A DNA stretch of 64,000 nucleotides from Pseudomonas putida (GTDB lineage: Bacteria; Pseudomonadota; Gammaproteobacteria; Pseudomonadales; Pseudomonadaceae). The translations under genes and the position numbers were made by a program. The DNA lies in NCBI RefSeq assembly GCF_001976065.1, contig NZ_MNAH01000002.1, positions 555,118 to 619,117 on the forward strand, in the 5' to 3' direction. Of the stretch, positions 53,866-62,969 are shown piece after piece (positions within the stretch are counted from its first letter, which is position 1; each line of letters starts with the position of its first letter). The notes under the pieces are model-generated. The model was not told where the DNA came from and made no database searches. It saw only the letters and a list, made by a program, of their open reading frames with translations.

Positions 53866-55047
53866 TCAAGCGACCTTCGCAGACTTTGCCAAGCCGCCCA
53901 GGGCCAGCAGAGCACTGCTGGCAATAAAACAAGCCAAGGCAGTCACTCCCATTTCCAAACCAAAAAATTCAATGAGGAAACCCGTGGCTACTGGAATGAT
54001 GCCGGCTGGTATGTAACCGCCGATATTGAATATCGCATTCGCCTCAGCTCGACGATTGGCCGACACATTATCGGCAATCAGCGTCAACCCGCCCAATTGC
54101 CCCAGACCTTGACCCGCTCCGGCAAACAAAGCGCCTACCAGAAGCCACGCCGCAGAGCCAAAGTGCAGTGCAAACCACAGACCCAGCATGCTTGAAATCG
54201 TCGAGAGCCCGCTGAGCAAAAACATCTTTTTAACGCTGAATGGCTTCATCGCAAATTGCACGAACACCGCGGTAAGAAACATGAAAAACGCCATCACACC
54301 GCTCAGGAGGGGTTGATTGGTATGTAAAAATGTCGCGAGCATCTTCGGTCCCAACGAAAGCACAAAAGACGTAGCTGTGATCCCGGGCCCGAAAAAGGTC
54401 ACGCCCAGCAAGACAATGCCGATGCTCTGCTTTGGTATAGAGGGAAGCTTGGGACGGAACGTTCCTGCACCCAACTTGCGATGGGGTTGGCGAAGAACGG
54501 CGACCAGCGCGAGCAACAACAGCAGGATTTCAGTGTTGAAGACCAGGCGAATCGGATCAGCGCAGTAGTGGGCTATTACCCCCGCTAGCAAAGGTCCCGA
54601 GCCCGCACCTGCGACCATGGCAACAGAGGCCATTAACGACGCGAAATGCTTACGATGGGAAGAGGTCTGTTCAACTACATTGGCCATACCCGCAGAGACA
54701 ACGATACCCACTGATACGCCTGTCAGGAAGCGCGCAAGCATCAGGACGAAGACGCTTTGAGCCGCCTCAAATAACATTGCGGCTGCGAGGGCTATCACAA
54801 TGCATGGCAGCAACATTGCTTTGCGCCCATAGTGATCCGAAAGTTGACCAGCAACAATTAACGTCATTAACAACCCGAGAATGTAACATCCGAAAATAAC
54901 AGTCAGTATTCCCGACGCAAACCCTAATTCATCCTGCCAAATTCCATATAACGGTGTTGCAGCATTGGAAAGTATAAATATTGCCGTGATTACCCAAGCG
55001 GCCCGCATAACGCCCAGCGTGTTGTCAGCTTTCACTTCGATACTCAT
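53866..55047 (-). CDS. MFS transporter, drug/sugar-efflux type
   Basis: This integral membrane carrier has about 12 helices. The loop 2-3 motif reads AGQLSDHYGRKAML, and RFLTGVSVGIVVSAGMANVVE resembles helix 4-5 of efflux MFS proteins. The start ATG at 55047 follows GGAG. The length is 393 aa. It has its own terminator. It diverges from an intact catC gene across a 430-bp gap. Function, import or export, cannot be decided. Confidence 0.82.
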   Translation of the reverse strand: MSIEVKADNTLGVMRAAWVITAIFILSNAATPLYGIWQDELGFASGILTVIFGCYILGLLMTLIVAGQLSDHYGRKAMLLPCIVIALAAAMLFEAAQSVFVLMLARFLTGVSVGIVVSAGMANVVEQTSSHRKHFASLMASVAMVAGAGSGPLLAGVIAHYCADPIRLVFNTEILLLLLALVAVLRQPHRKLGAGTFRPKLPSIPKQSIGIVLLGVTFFGPGITATSFVLSLGPKMLATFLHTNQPLLSGVMAFFMFLTAVFVQFAMKPFSVKKMFLLSGLSTISSMLGLWFALHFGSAAWLLVGALFAGAGQGLGQLGGLTLIADNVSANRRAEANAIFNIGGYIPAGIIPVATGFLIEFFGLEMGVTALACFIASSALLALGGLAKSAKVA

Positions 55048-55056
55048 CGGTAACAC

Positions 55057-55480
55057 TCCGCATAAATTCCCGTAGTGCAGGCAGCATAAACAGTGCTCTT
55101 TGATTTACATATGCCCACGAGCGCGGAGTTCATGTGCAAATTTTCACAAGCGTTGAGCGTTGATAATGAACCTCAGCGACGCCAAGCGAGTGGATCTGCT
55201 AAATGATTTTCCAAAGAAAAACCCCGGCAATAATGTCGCGATTGTGGTTTCAGATGCTTATCCCCGCCCGTTTCCAGGTTCTTTTTCGTTCCGTTACCTC
55301 ACTAACGATTGGTTTTTTCTCAATCTTCCAACGCCATAAAATCAGTTGAACCATCCTCTACTTTCTTCTGTAATGAAATCCACCCTGCCCGCCTCGTCTG
55401 CCGCGGAACGACGATAAAGGTTGACCGGTTTGTAAACAAATGCTGATCGGCGTACATGCGCCCTCAGACAGGAGATACCT
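55057..55480. promoter_or_regulatory. Intergenic region upstream of catC
   Basis: These 424 bp separate the MFS gene from the divergent catC gene. TTGACC near 55420 with TGATCG 17 bp later is a possible sigma-70-like promoter for catC, but the -10 match is poor. No gene was recognised. Confidence 0.35.
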
Positions 55481-55759
55481 ATGCTGTTTCATGTATACAT
55501 CCAGATCAACATTCCGCATGACGCGGATCAGGAAACGATTCGAAACCTCAGCGCCTTAGAGGTCAAGCAAGCGCAAGAATTACAGCACCAAGGGAAGTGG
55601 CCACATCTATGGCGTGTGGCTGGAAAGTGGGCAAACGTAAGTGTTTTCGATGTCGACAGTATCGACGAGCTTCACGCAATCCTGAGCGCTTTGCCGTTGT
55701 TCCCATTCATGGCGCTCGAAATAACACCGTTGTGCAAGCACCCGGCGGCAATAAGATGA
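55481..55759 (+). CDS. catC: Muconolactone Delta-isomerase
   Basis: CatC converts muconolactone to 3-oxoadipate enol-lactone in the catechol ortho pathway. The 92-aa protein is a full-length family member: MLFHVYIQINIPHDAD, KWPHLWRVAGKWANVSVFDV, ALPLFPFMALEITPL. An AGGAG ribosome site precedes the ATG. It stands alone: no catA or catB is adjacent. It is diverged from the truncated copy at 51706-51813, so the two are not a recent duplication. It might act on another lactone. Confidence 0.92.
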   Translation: MLFHVYIQINIPHDADQETIRNLSALEVKQAQELQHQGKWPHLWRVAGKWANVSVFDVDSIDELHAILSALPLFPFMALEITPLCKHPAAIR

Positions 55760-55985
55760 CGGCTGAAATACCACTCAAGTTCCTGTGTTCAAGTGGTGTG
55801 TAGTCCGAATTCACTGCTGCCCTGCACTGGTAGCGTTGGATGCTGAATCCTCGCGGTTTAGTGTGACCCACGCACAACCGTCTGGAAAAAGCTTTCCTGG
55901 GCATTTTTGCAGAGGGCATAAGCAGCCGTGCCGAATTTCCAGCTAAAGCGCACTCCGCAGAGTAGACCTTGTCAACGCCAGATAA

Positions 55986-56207
55986 GGAATACTTGCGCCT
56001 GCATTCGCAGTCACCGACTGTACGCTTGCCAATACCGGCGAATACCTGGCGAGAGTGCTGGAGCCGGATCCATCTTCGTTGATCAACGTCACCCTTAAAG
56101 GCCCCCCCTTCTCCATGCCCGGTTTTCGCACCGTGCTGAAAGACCAGGACGTGGCCGACGTGGTTACTTATCTGCGCTCCGCGTGGCACAAGGTGGGTTC
56201 GGTTTGA
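55986..56207 (+). pseudogene. C-terminal remnant of a cytochrome c
   Basis: The frame after TAA at 55983-55985 reads ...EYLARVLEPDPSSLINVTLK, SMPGFRTVLKDQDVADVV, TYLRSAW and then TGA. This matches the C-terminal half of c-type cytochromes that serve as dehydrogenase electron acceptors: the axial Met is in MPGF, followed by the final helix DQDVADVVTYLRSAW. The haem-binding CxxCH and the start are missing, so only a 3' stump remains. Confidence 0.65.
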
Positions 56208-56385
56208 AGGCTTGCCACGCGTCGAGTCGCTCCTGCAACACCAACGTCAGCACCTGTTCAAGCAATTCCCATTTGCTGGGAAAATGGTAGTAAATGTGCG
56301 CATGGACATGGTGCTGTAGCCTTGTTCGAGCATTTGCCAAGTCGCACAACGCCGGCCGTTCTTTAAGGCGCGAGTTCATGCGTCA
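56205..56385 (-). pseudogene. Frameshifted TetR-family regulator remnant
   Basis: On the reverse strand LEQGYSTMSM lies in one frame and IYYHFPSKWELLEQVLTLVL in another. Together they match the recognition-helix region of TetR regulators (GYSTxSM...IYYHFPSKxELL). No complete ligand domain follows, since the cytochrome remnant begins within 30 bases. It is a broken gene fragment. Confidence 0.6.
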
Positions 56386-56481
56386 CCGCCCATGCCCACT
56401 TGCTATGCATAGGCAAGCAACATGCTCAATCAGAGAAGCACTTTGCGCAAGATCGTTCGGCATTTGAAGCAAAATTTCCGA

Positions 56482-57303
56482 TTAGTTTGCATGAGCCAGT
56501 ACCTGACGAGCGCGCTGCAGCACGGGCGCATCAACCATCTGTCCATCGAAACGAAACGCACCCCCTTCCTTTTCAGCCGCAGCAAGGACGTTGCGAGCCC
56601 ACTCGACCTCATGCGCCGCAGGGGCGTACACCGTTGCGACCACTGTCAGCTGAGCAGGATGTATGCACAGCAAACCATCAAACCCCATACCGCGTGCGCG
56701 ATGTGCTGCCAGTGACAACCCGTGCAAATCACCGATATTGGCAAACACGGTATCAATCGGCGGCGCCAGGCCAGCGCTCACGCTGTGCAACAGCAGTTGA
56801 AAGCGAGCCTGATCCATGATCGTTGCGCTTTCTTCAGCGCCCTTCATACCCAAGTCCAGAGCCAGGTCCAGGCCCCCGAAACTCAAGCGCTCAACACCTT
56901 TGGCCGTTGCGATGCTCTGCAGCGCAAGCAGGCCCCTGGCACTTTCAATCAGCGGCCACACGGGTTTGCCACAACGCAGGAGTGCCTCGACCTGAGCATC
57001 TGACTCGGCTTTGGGCAAGATCACGCCGATAACACCCGGGTGCTCCGCGCAGAAGTCAATATCGGCGGCGTGCTCACAATGATCGGGCGCATTAATGCGC
57101 ACCATGACTTGCGTTTGCGGATGACTACGCAGAAACGCTGCCAGATTGTGGCGAGCCTGTTGTTTGAGAGACTCCTCAACGGCGTCTTCAAAATCGACAA
57201 TCACCCGGTCCGCGCCATAAGCCAGCGCCTTTGAAAACCGGTCCGGTCGACTCCCTGGAACAAACAGCGCAGTGATCACCGACGGTAAGTTTCGTCCACT
57301 CAT
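56482..57303 (-). CDS. ccl: (S)-citramalyl-CoA lyase (CitE-like)
   Basis: This lyase cleaves (S)-citramalyl-CoA to pyruvate and acetyl-CoA, the last step of itaconate degradation. The CitE/HpcH fold is seen in ALFVPGSRPDRFSKAL, VIVDFEDAVEE, MVRINAP, VWPLIESARGLLAL and LSFGGLDLALDLG, with the metal-binding Glu/Asp in LIES and GGLD. The length is 273 aa. Its start overlaps the CoA transferase stop (ATGA). The gene order equals PA0883 in P. aeruginosa. Malyl- or other beta-methylmalyl-CoA lyase activity is the alternative. Confidence 0.88.
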   Translation of the reverse strand: MSGRNLPSVITALFVPGSRPDRFSKALAYGADRVIVDFEDAVEESLKQQARHNLAAFLRSHPQTQVMVRINAPDHCEHAADIDFCAEHPGVIGVILPKAESDAQVEALLRCGKPVWPLIESARGLLALQSIATAKGVERLSFGGLDLALDLGMKGAEESATIMDQARFQLLLHSVSAGLAPPIDTVFANIGDLHGLSLAAHRARGMGFDGLLCIHPAQLTVVATVYAPAAHEVEWARNVLAAAEKEGGAFRFDGQMVDAPVLQRARQVLAHAN

Positions 57304-58505
57304 ATCACTGCCTCCCGCTTCATTTGCTCAATCGATTCGACCGTATAACCGAGCTCTTCAAGAATGGCTTCACTGTGTTCACCCAGCGCGGGGACCGGGT
57401 CCATGCGAGGAGCGAACGCACTGTTGATGCCTGGAGGCAGCATTGCCGGAAGCAAACCTGCGGGACTTTCAATCTGTACCCAGCGTTTGCGCGCTTTGAG
57501 TTGTGGATGGTTCCACAACCCGGCCATATCGTTGACGTTGGCGCTGGCAATATGCGCGCAGTCCAGCCGCTCGACAATTTCTGCTGCCTTCAGATCGGCA
57601 AAGGTATCTACGATGATCTGCCGTAAAACCTTGCGATTGGCGGAGCGCTTGACGTTGGCGGAGAAACGCTCGTCGAGTTTCAGGCTCGGCATCAGCAACA
57701 CGTGGTCGCAGAAAGTCGCCCATTCGCGCTCATTTTGCAGACCGAGCATCACCGCTCCTCCGTCGCCGGCCGGGAACGGTCCGTAGGGGTAAATGGTGGC
57801 GTGGGAGGCGCCGGCACGCGGTGGCGGCTGAGCACCGTCGTAGGCGTAATACATTGGAAAGCCCATCCATTCAGCGAGACTTTCTAGCATGCTGACATCG
57901 ACCCGACTGCCAAGCCCTGTGCGCCCGCGCAACAGCAGCGCGGATAATATGCCGCTGTAGGCATACATACCGGCGGCGATGTCGGCGATCGAACACCCGG
58001 CCTTGGCCATCTCATCCTCGCCGGCCCCCCCGGTGACCGACAAGAAGCCGCTCTCGCTTTGAATCAACAAGTCATACGCTTTCTTGTCCGAGTAAGGCCC
58101 GCCCTCCCCGTACCCCGAGATGTCGCAGACGATAAGCCGCGGGTACCTGTCGCGCAGCGCTTCAAACGACAACCCCATTCGCGCAGCCGCACCAGGTGCC
58201 AGGTTCTGCACCAGGACGTCGGCCTTGGCAAGTAAAGCGTCGAGTACACGGTCCGCACCTTCTGCCTTGACGTCCAATGCGAGGCTTTCCTTTGAGCGAT
58301 TGCTCCACACAAAATGCGACGCCAAGCCGTTGGTTCGAGTGTCATACCCGCGAGCAAAATCGCCAACATCGGGTCGTTCAATTTTAATCACCCGAGCGCC
58401 CATGTCCGCCAGCTGGCGCGTACAAAATGGCGCTGCAATAGCGTGTTCGAGGCTGACAACCGTGATCCCGTCCAACGGACGCGTTGCGTTATTGTTCTGA
58501 TTCAT
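57300..58505 (-). CDS. ict: Itaconate CoA transferase
   Basis: This family III CoA transferase should activate itaconate with CoA from succinyl-CoA. Motifs are VVSLEHAIAAPFCTRQLADMG, VIKIERPDVGDFARGYD and the catalytic Asp in GCSIADIAAGMYAYSG. The length is 401 aa. It resembles PA0882 by position between the PrpD-type and lyase genes. Its ribosome site lies just downstream of the MmgE/PrpD stop, 6 bp away. A different dicarboxylate substrate, such as mesaconate or succinate, is possible. Confidence 0.87.
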   Translation of the reverse strand: MNQNNNATRPLDGITVVSLEHAIAAPFCTRQLADMGARVIKIERPDVGDFARGYDTRTNGLASHFVWSNRSKESLALDVKAEGADRVLDALLAKADVLVQNLAPGAAARMGLSFEALRDRYPRLIVCDISGYGEGGPYSDKKAYDLLIQSESGFLSVTGGAGEDEMAKAGCSIADIAAGMYAYSGILSALLLRGRTGLGSRVDVSMLESLAEWMGFPMYYAYDGAQPPPRAGASHATIYPYGPFPAGDGGAVMLGLQNEREWATFCDHVLLMPSLKLDERFSANVKRSANRKVLRQIIVDTFADLKAAEIVERLDCAHIASANVNDMAGLWNHPQLKARKRWVQIESPAGLLPAMLPPGINSAFAPRMDPVPALGEHSEAILEELGYTVESIEQMKREAVI

Positions 58506-58511
58506 TAACGA

Positions 58512-59864
58512 CTACTCCAACAGCGTCGACAGGTTGTCGGTGGACTGCAGCGCCCAGACACGTGCGATCAACAGGTTGATCTGGTCGGGTGTTCGTGCTT
58601 CAGAAAAGCCCAGCAATCTACGAAATTTTTCTTCCAGTTCGAGGCGAGACAGCGTGTTACCCGGATCACCTTTAGGCTCATCGCATTTGCCAAGAAATAC
58701 CCGGCCATCCGTTGTGGTGACTTGTACCCGACCGAGCCACTGCTGGGGATAAGCGCGATCGACTTCCAGATCCAGTTCCATGCTGACGTTTTTTGCAAAA
58801 CTCGCGACATCCGCATCTGTCAGCGCCAGACGATCGAACTCGAATAACCCTGCCTTTGCGTGAACGGCGATCAAACCCAAGACCGTTCCCATGGAAAATT
58901 TCGCCTGATGGACAGTCTTGGGCATTACCACGCGCCCCAACACATCGATGGCAGCCTGATGGACGTGGGTGACCACCTTGGCAATATTTTTATGGGTCAG
59001 CTCATGTTCGCGCATCAGATTCTGCAGTGCGTCAGCAGCAGGATGGGTGTGCCGACATGAGGCATGGAATTTGAACGAGGTCTCAAGCAATGCCCATCGG
59101 CTGCCCAGGCCATTCGATAATTTTCCTGGTTCGGCATCACTGGACATTCCAGCAGCCAAGCCTTGATCGCCTTCCAGAATATTGCGCGCTCCGGTAAGCC
59201 CGTCTTGAGTTAAATAGGCCGCGAGCAAACCATCTGCGGCGGCCTTAGCCGTGTGCAGTTGCTTGGAGTCGGCGGCATCGCGCAAAAACTCCCAAAGTCC
59301 GGCCGCTTGAGTGCCGGCAGTACCCAGCAGATTTATAAATTGTTCCTGGTTGAATCCAAGCAACTTGCCCACCCCAACCGCCGACGCCAGGGTTCCGACG
59401 GTCGCTGTCGTGTGGAAAATACGATAATGCGAACGCCCCAGAAACTCACCAATGCGGATACCTGCCTCATAGCCAGCAATCGAGGCCAAAAGTAGGTCCC
59501 TGCCTGACTTCCCGAGCTCTTGCGCGGCGGCTAACACCGCCGGAAACACGACGGTGGCAGGATGCAGCACCGAACTATTGTGTAAATCGTCCTGCTCAAC
59601 CAGATGCGATGAAGCGCCATTGACCAACGCTGCAAAGTACGCGGAGGTGCTGCGACCGTTGACGACGATTGTCGCCCTGCCCTGCGCCGGTCCCATTGTT
59701 TCTGCGTAACGTTCAAACAGCGGGATCGGGTGCGCGCCCTGACTGGCGAGCGCAGAGCCGAGCCAGTCAAGAAACAGTTCCTCTGTACGGTTCAACACGT
59801 TGTCGGGGATGTGAGAATAATTAAGATCAGCGAGAAAATTGGCTAATAGTTGTGTATGGCTCAC
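58512..59864 (-). CDS. MmgE/PrpD-family protein
   Basis: This 450-aa protein belongs to the fold of 2-methylcitrate dehydratase and cis-aconitate decarboxylase. Typical segments are LFLDWLGSALA, NGASSHLVEQDDLHNSSVLHP, SIAGYEAGIRIG and FKFHASCRHTHPAADAL. It starts with GTG after AAGGGAGT. PA0881 occupies the same place in the P. aeruginosa itaconate locus; its role there is not settled. It might act on a related methyl-dicarboxylate. Confidence 0.85.
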   Translation of the reverse strand: MSHTQLLANFLADLNYSHIPDNVLNRTEELFLDWLGSALASQGAHPIPLFERYAETMGPAQGRATIVVNGRSTSAYFAALVNGASSHLVEQDDLHNSSVLHPATVVFPAVLAAAQELGKSGRDLLLASIAGYEAGIRIGEFLGRSHYRIFHTTATVGTLASAVGVGKLLGFNQEQFINLLGTAGTQAAGLWEFLRDAADSKQLHTAKAAADGLLAAYLTQDGLTGARNILEGDQGLAAGMSSDAEPGKLSNGLGSRWALLETSFKFHASCRHTHPAADALQNLMREHELTHKNIAKVVTHVHQAAIDVLGRVVMPKTVHQAKFSMGTVLGLIAVHAKAGLFEFDRLALTDADVASFAKNVSMELDLEVDRAYPQQWLGRVQVTTTDGRVFLGKCDEPKGDPGNTLSRLELEEKFRRLLGFSEARTPDQINLLIARVWALQSTDNLSTLLE

Positions 59865-59876
59865 GGGCTGACTCCC

Positions 59877-61037
59877 TTAAAAACTGCGAGGCAGCTCGAG
59901 CAAGTGCTCAGCTACGTACGACAAGATCAAGTTGGTGGAAATCGGGGCGACCTGATAGAGGCGTGTTTCGCGGAACTTGCGTTCAACGTCATATTCACAG
60001 GCAAAACCGAAGCCTCCGTGGGTCTGCAAGCATGCATTGGCGGCTTCCCAAGAAGCTTTTGCAGCGAGGTACTTTGCCATGTTGGCACTGGCACCGGCGT
60101 TAATGCCGCTGTCGTACTCTTCACAAGCACGCCAGCGCATGAGATCGGCCGCCTCGATTTCGATATGAGCTTCGGCAATCGGAAACTGGACACCTTGGTT
60201 TTGCCCGATCGGGCGCCCAAAAACCACGCGATCACGGGCATAAGCACTGGCTTTTTCAATAAACCAGCGGCCGTCTCCAATGCACTCTGCGGCGATTAAC
60301 GTCCGTTCGGCATTAAGGCCGTCAAGGATGTACCTGAATCCTTTGCCCTCCTCCCCAATCAAGCTGTCGAGCGGCAATTCCAGATTGTCGAAAAACAACT
60401 CGTTGGTTTCATGATTGACCATGTTTGCTATCGGCTGGACAGTCAGGCCGTTTCCGATGGCTTCGCGTAGATCGACCAGGAAGATCGACATGCCTTCCGA
60501 CTTCTTTTGCACTTCCGCCAGGGGCGTGGTCCGCGCCAGCAGGATCATCAGGTCGGAGTGCTGGATGCGCGAGATCCAGACTTTCTGCCCATTGATTACA
60601 TACTTGTCGCCCTTGCGAACGGCCGTCGTTTTGATCTTCGTGGTGTCTGTCCCCGTAGAGGGCTCAGTGACCCCCATGGATTGCAGCCGCAGTTCACCTG
60701 CAGCGATTTTGGGGAGGTAGTAACTTTTCTGCTCTTCGCTACCGTGGCGCAGGAGCGTAAACATGTTGTACATCTGCCCGTGCACGGTGCCGGAGTTACC
60801 GCCACAACGGTTGACCTCCTCGAGAATCACCGAGGCTTCGGCCAACCCCAGGCCAGATCCGCCATATTCCAAAGGAATCATTGCGGCCAACCATCCGGCG
60901 TCAGTCAGTGCTTTGACAAACGCTTCCGGGAAGCCCTTGCGCTCATCGACCTCACGCCAGTAAGCGCCGTCGAACTCCGCGCACAATGCCTGTACACCTT
61001 CCCGAATTGCGTTGAGTTCTTCATTTTTGTTTTGCAT
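59877..61037 (-). CDS. Acyl-CoA dehydrogenase
   Basis: This FAD enzyme desaturates an acyl-CoA. Signatures are GVTEPSTGTDTTKIKTTA (flavin/substrate loop), KVWISRIQHSDL, ERTLIAAECIGDGRWFIE and the C-terminal HGGFGFACEYDVERKFRETRL (normally QxxGGxG...R). The start ATG at 61037 follows GAGAG. The length is 386 aa. It matches PA0879 in position and may feed a methylsuccinyl- or similar CoA into the pathway. The gap to the hydratase is 40 bp. Confidence 0.9.
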   Translation of the reverse strand: MQNKNEELNAIREGVQALCAEFDGAYWREVDERKGFPEAFVKALTDAGWLAAMIPLEYGGSGLGLAEASVILEEVNRCGGNSGTVHGQMYNMFTLLRHGSEEQKSYYLPKIAAGELRLQSMGVTEPSTGTDTTKIKTTAVRKGDKYVINGQKVWISRIQHSDLMILLARTTPLAEVQKKSEGMSIFLVDLREAIGNGLTVQPIANMVNHETNELFFDNLELPLDSLIGEEGKGFRYILDGLNAERTLIAAECIGDGRWFIEKASAYARDRVVFGRPIGQNQGVQFPIAEAHIEIEAADLMRWRACEEYDSGINAGASANMAKYLAAKASWEAANACLQTHGGFGFACEYDVERKFRETRLYQVAPISTNLILSYVAEHLLELPRSF

Positions 61038-61077
61038 TGCAATCACTCTCAAAATGCCAGCAAGTGTGTTGGCTCAC

Positions 61078-61905
61078 TCAGTCAAAAATCAGATCTGCGA
61101 CCTGTGCGATCCCACCTTCATTGCTCGCCCATAACTGCGCGTGGTTGGATTCAACTAGTGTTCCTCCAACTTCAAAGAGTTGGGGAGCGATCAATGGGCG
61201 TACGCCACGAAAGCTGAAGGTGCGCAGTTGTGCAGTGGGATGGGCGCGTAAAAATGCATGCAGATTCAGTGTGGCTATGAGTGGGCCGTGGACGACTTTT
61301 TCGGGATAGCCTTCAACGTCCACGACATAGGGAACGTCGTAATGAATACGGTGCGCGTTAAACGTTATGGCCGAATAACGGAACAACAGTACGGCGGTAG
61401 GAGAAACGGTTTCATTCCACTGGGCTGCCGGCACTGCATTGCCGGGTGCCAGATTCGGTGCGCTGGCCTCGCGATACACAATGTCCTGTTCTTCGCGAAT
61501 GCACAGGTGTCCGTTTTGGAAAAACTCGTGCCTTACCGTCACGAACAACAACTGGCCGCTGCGCCCGACTTTTTCTTCGATATGCGTGACGGTCGAGAGG
61601 CGGGACGCCTCAATACCGGCAAGTAGCGATTGAAAGAATTCGACGCGGCTGCCGGCCCACATTCGATTGCGATTGTCGGCAGGAGGCAGGAAACCGCCGC
61701 GGGCTGGATGTCCGTCTGCCCCCAGGCCAGACTCGGCCACGGGGTCCTGAAAAAAGCACCAGTGCCACAACGCTGGAAGCGGCGCGCCGGGCATTATCGG
61801 CTGCGCACCAAAAGTTGCCGCTACGCGCTTGATTTGTCCTGATTCCAGATCATCCACCGCCTGTTCAGTCTTGCCAAGCCAAGCGCTCAGGTCTTGATTA
61901 CTCAT
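61078..61905 (-). CDS. ich: Itaconyl-CoA hydratase (mesaconyl-C4-CoA hydratase type)
   Basis: Ich hydrates itaconyl-CoA to (S)-citramalyl-CoA. The N-terminal half carries ALPALWHWCFF then GGFLPPADNRNRMWAGS, typical of FAS1-like dehydratase/mesaconyl-C4-CoA hydratases. The C-terminal half has the hotdog hydratase motif FRYSAITFNAHRIHYDVPYV (Asn/His) and HGPLIATLNLHAF. The length, 275 aa, is that of PA0878. It is the first gene of the operon, divergent from the LysR gene. Confidence 0.9.
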   Translation of the reverse strand: MSNQDLSAWLGKTEQAVDDLESGQIKRVAATFGAQPIMPGAPLPALWHWCFFQDPVAESGLGADGHPARGGFLPPADNRNRMWAGSRVEFFQSLLAGIEASRLSTVTHIEEKVGRSGQLLFVTVRHEFFQNGHLCIREEQDIVYREASAPNLAPGNAVPAAQWNETVSPTAVLLFRYSAITFNAHRIHYDVPYVVDVEGYPEKVVHGPLIATLNLHAFLRAHPTAQLRTFSFRGVRPLIAPQLFEVGGTLVESNHAQLWASNEGGIAQVADLIFD

Positions 61906-61987
61906 GAAATGTGCGTCCTCGATTATTCGGTCGAGGCCGATAATGCGAGTGGCCTGGCGTTCTGTGAATCTACTTTTATTTAACCCG

Positions 61988-62008
61988 GCGTTAATACAAA
62001 ATTAACGC
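61988..62008. promoter_or_regulatory. Candidate LysR operator for the itaconate operon
   Basis: GCGTTAAT and ATTAACGC are perfect 8-bp inverted arms separated by ACAAA, in the intergenic region shared by ich and the LysR gene. This fits a LysR-type T...A palindrome. A second imperfect repeat (ATTATTCGG near 61922, CCGATAAT near 61938) lies closer to ich and could be the activation half of the site. Confidence 0.65.
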
Positions 62009-62036
62009 TTCAGCTAGTAGGAAAAGGGCTTTGCCG

Positions 62037-62924
62037 ATGCACTTTGATTTGACCGATCTGCGGTTGTTCATACACATCGCAGAAGCCTCCAGTCTGACTC
62101 AGGGGGCGCGACGAGCCTTCATCTCGCCTGCCGCTGCAAGCGTGCGAATCAAGGCGCTGGAAGCGCAGTTGAACAGCCACTTGTTGTATCGCGACAGCAA
62201 GGGTGTCGATCTGACGGACGCCGGGAAGAAGCTTTTGCAGCATGCCCGATTGATCATGCGTCAGGTCGGTTACTTGAAAACCGAGTTCGCCGAATTCGGC
62301 ACCGATTCTTCCGGACACATTCGCATTTTCGCCAATACAACTGCTGTCACTGAGTTCCTTCCGGAACTGCTGGCAGGATTCCTCGCCGCACGCCCTGGTG
62401 TGACGGTTGATTTACGCGAGCGCCTATCGCGCGACATCATTCGAGGGGTACTTGATGGCTCAACGGATATCGGCATCATTGCCGGCCCTGTTGCGGCGAA
62501 AAACCTTCAAGTGTTGCACTTCAGTACAGACCGACTGGTGCTTGTGGTACCCAAAGAGCACGAGCTGACACAACGCAAGCACATAAAATTGCGTGACACT
62601 GTGGCGTTCCATCACGTCGGCTTGCAAGAAGGCAGCACGCTCCAGGCGTTTGTCCGCGACCAGGCCGAGTTGTTGGGTGAAACCCTGGTATGGCGAATTC
62701 AGTTGTCGAGCTTCGAGGCCGTTTGCCGAATGGTTGAGGCGGGTGTCGGCATTGGCGTCATACCGGAGTCGGCCGCCATCCGTAACAGTAAAACCATGAA
62801 TCTGGCCATATTATCGTTGGACGAGCCTTGGGTCGTTCGCGAACGCAGCATCCTGGTTCGTGACATAGAAGCATTGCCCGGCTGTGTGAAGGCGTTGATC
62901 GCGCTATTGCAAGATCAGCATTGA
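62037..62924 (+). CDS. LysR-family regulator of itaconate catabolism (ItcR/RipR-like)
   Basis: This regulator probably activates the itaconate operon with itaconate as signal, as known for PA0877. The HTH is in DLRLFIHIAEASSLTQGARRA then PAAASVRIKALEAQL. The effector domain begins near GHIRIFANTTAVTEFLPELL. The start ATG at 62037 is preceded by an AGGAAAAGGG site; the frame also includes TTG two codons upstream. The length is 295 aa. It is divergent from ich, with a perfect palindrome between them. Confidence 0.88.
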   Translation: MHFDLTDLRLFIHIAEASSLTQGARRAFISPAAASVRIKALEAQLNSHLLYRDSKGVDLTDAGKKLLQHARLIMRQVGYLKTEFAEFGTDSSGHIRIFANTTAVTEFLPELLAGFLAARPGVTVDLRERLSRDIIRGVLDGSTDIGIIAGPVAAKNLQVLHFSTDRLVLVVPKEHELTQRKHIKLRDTVAFHHVGLQEGSTLQAFVRDQAELLGETLVWRIQLSSFEAVCRMVEAGVGIGVIPESAAIRNSKTMNLAILSLDEPWVVRERSILVRDIEALPGCVKALIALLQDQH

Positions 62925-62969
62925 AGGCGCCCTTCGCAGACGCGAACAAGAAGGATGAAATCTGGAATG

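Noticed and set aside
55875..55968. Short frame reading HNRLEKAFLGIFAEGISSRAEF
   Set aside because: It vaguely resembles a TetR C-terminus, but it is only about 32 codons, starts after a stop and is on the opposite strand from the TetR remnant. The evidence is too weak to annotate.
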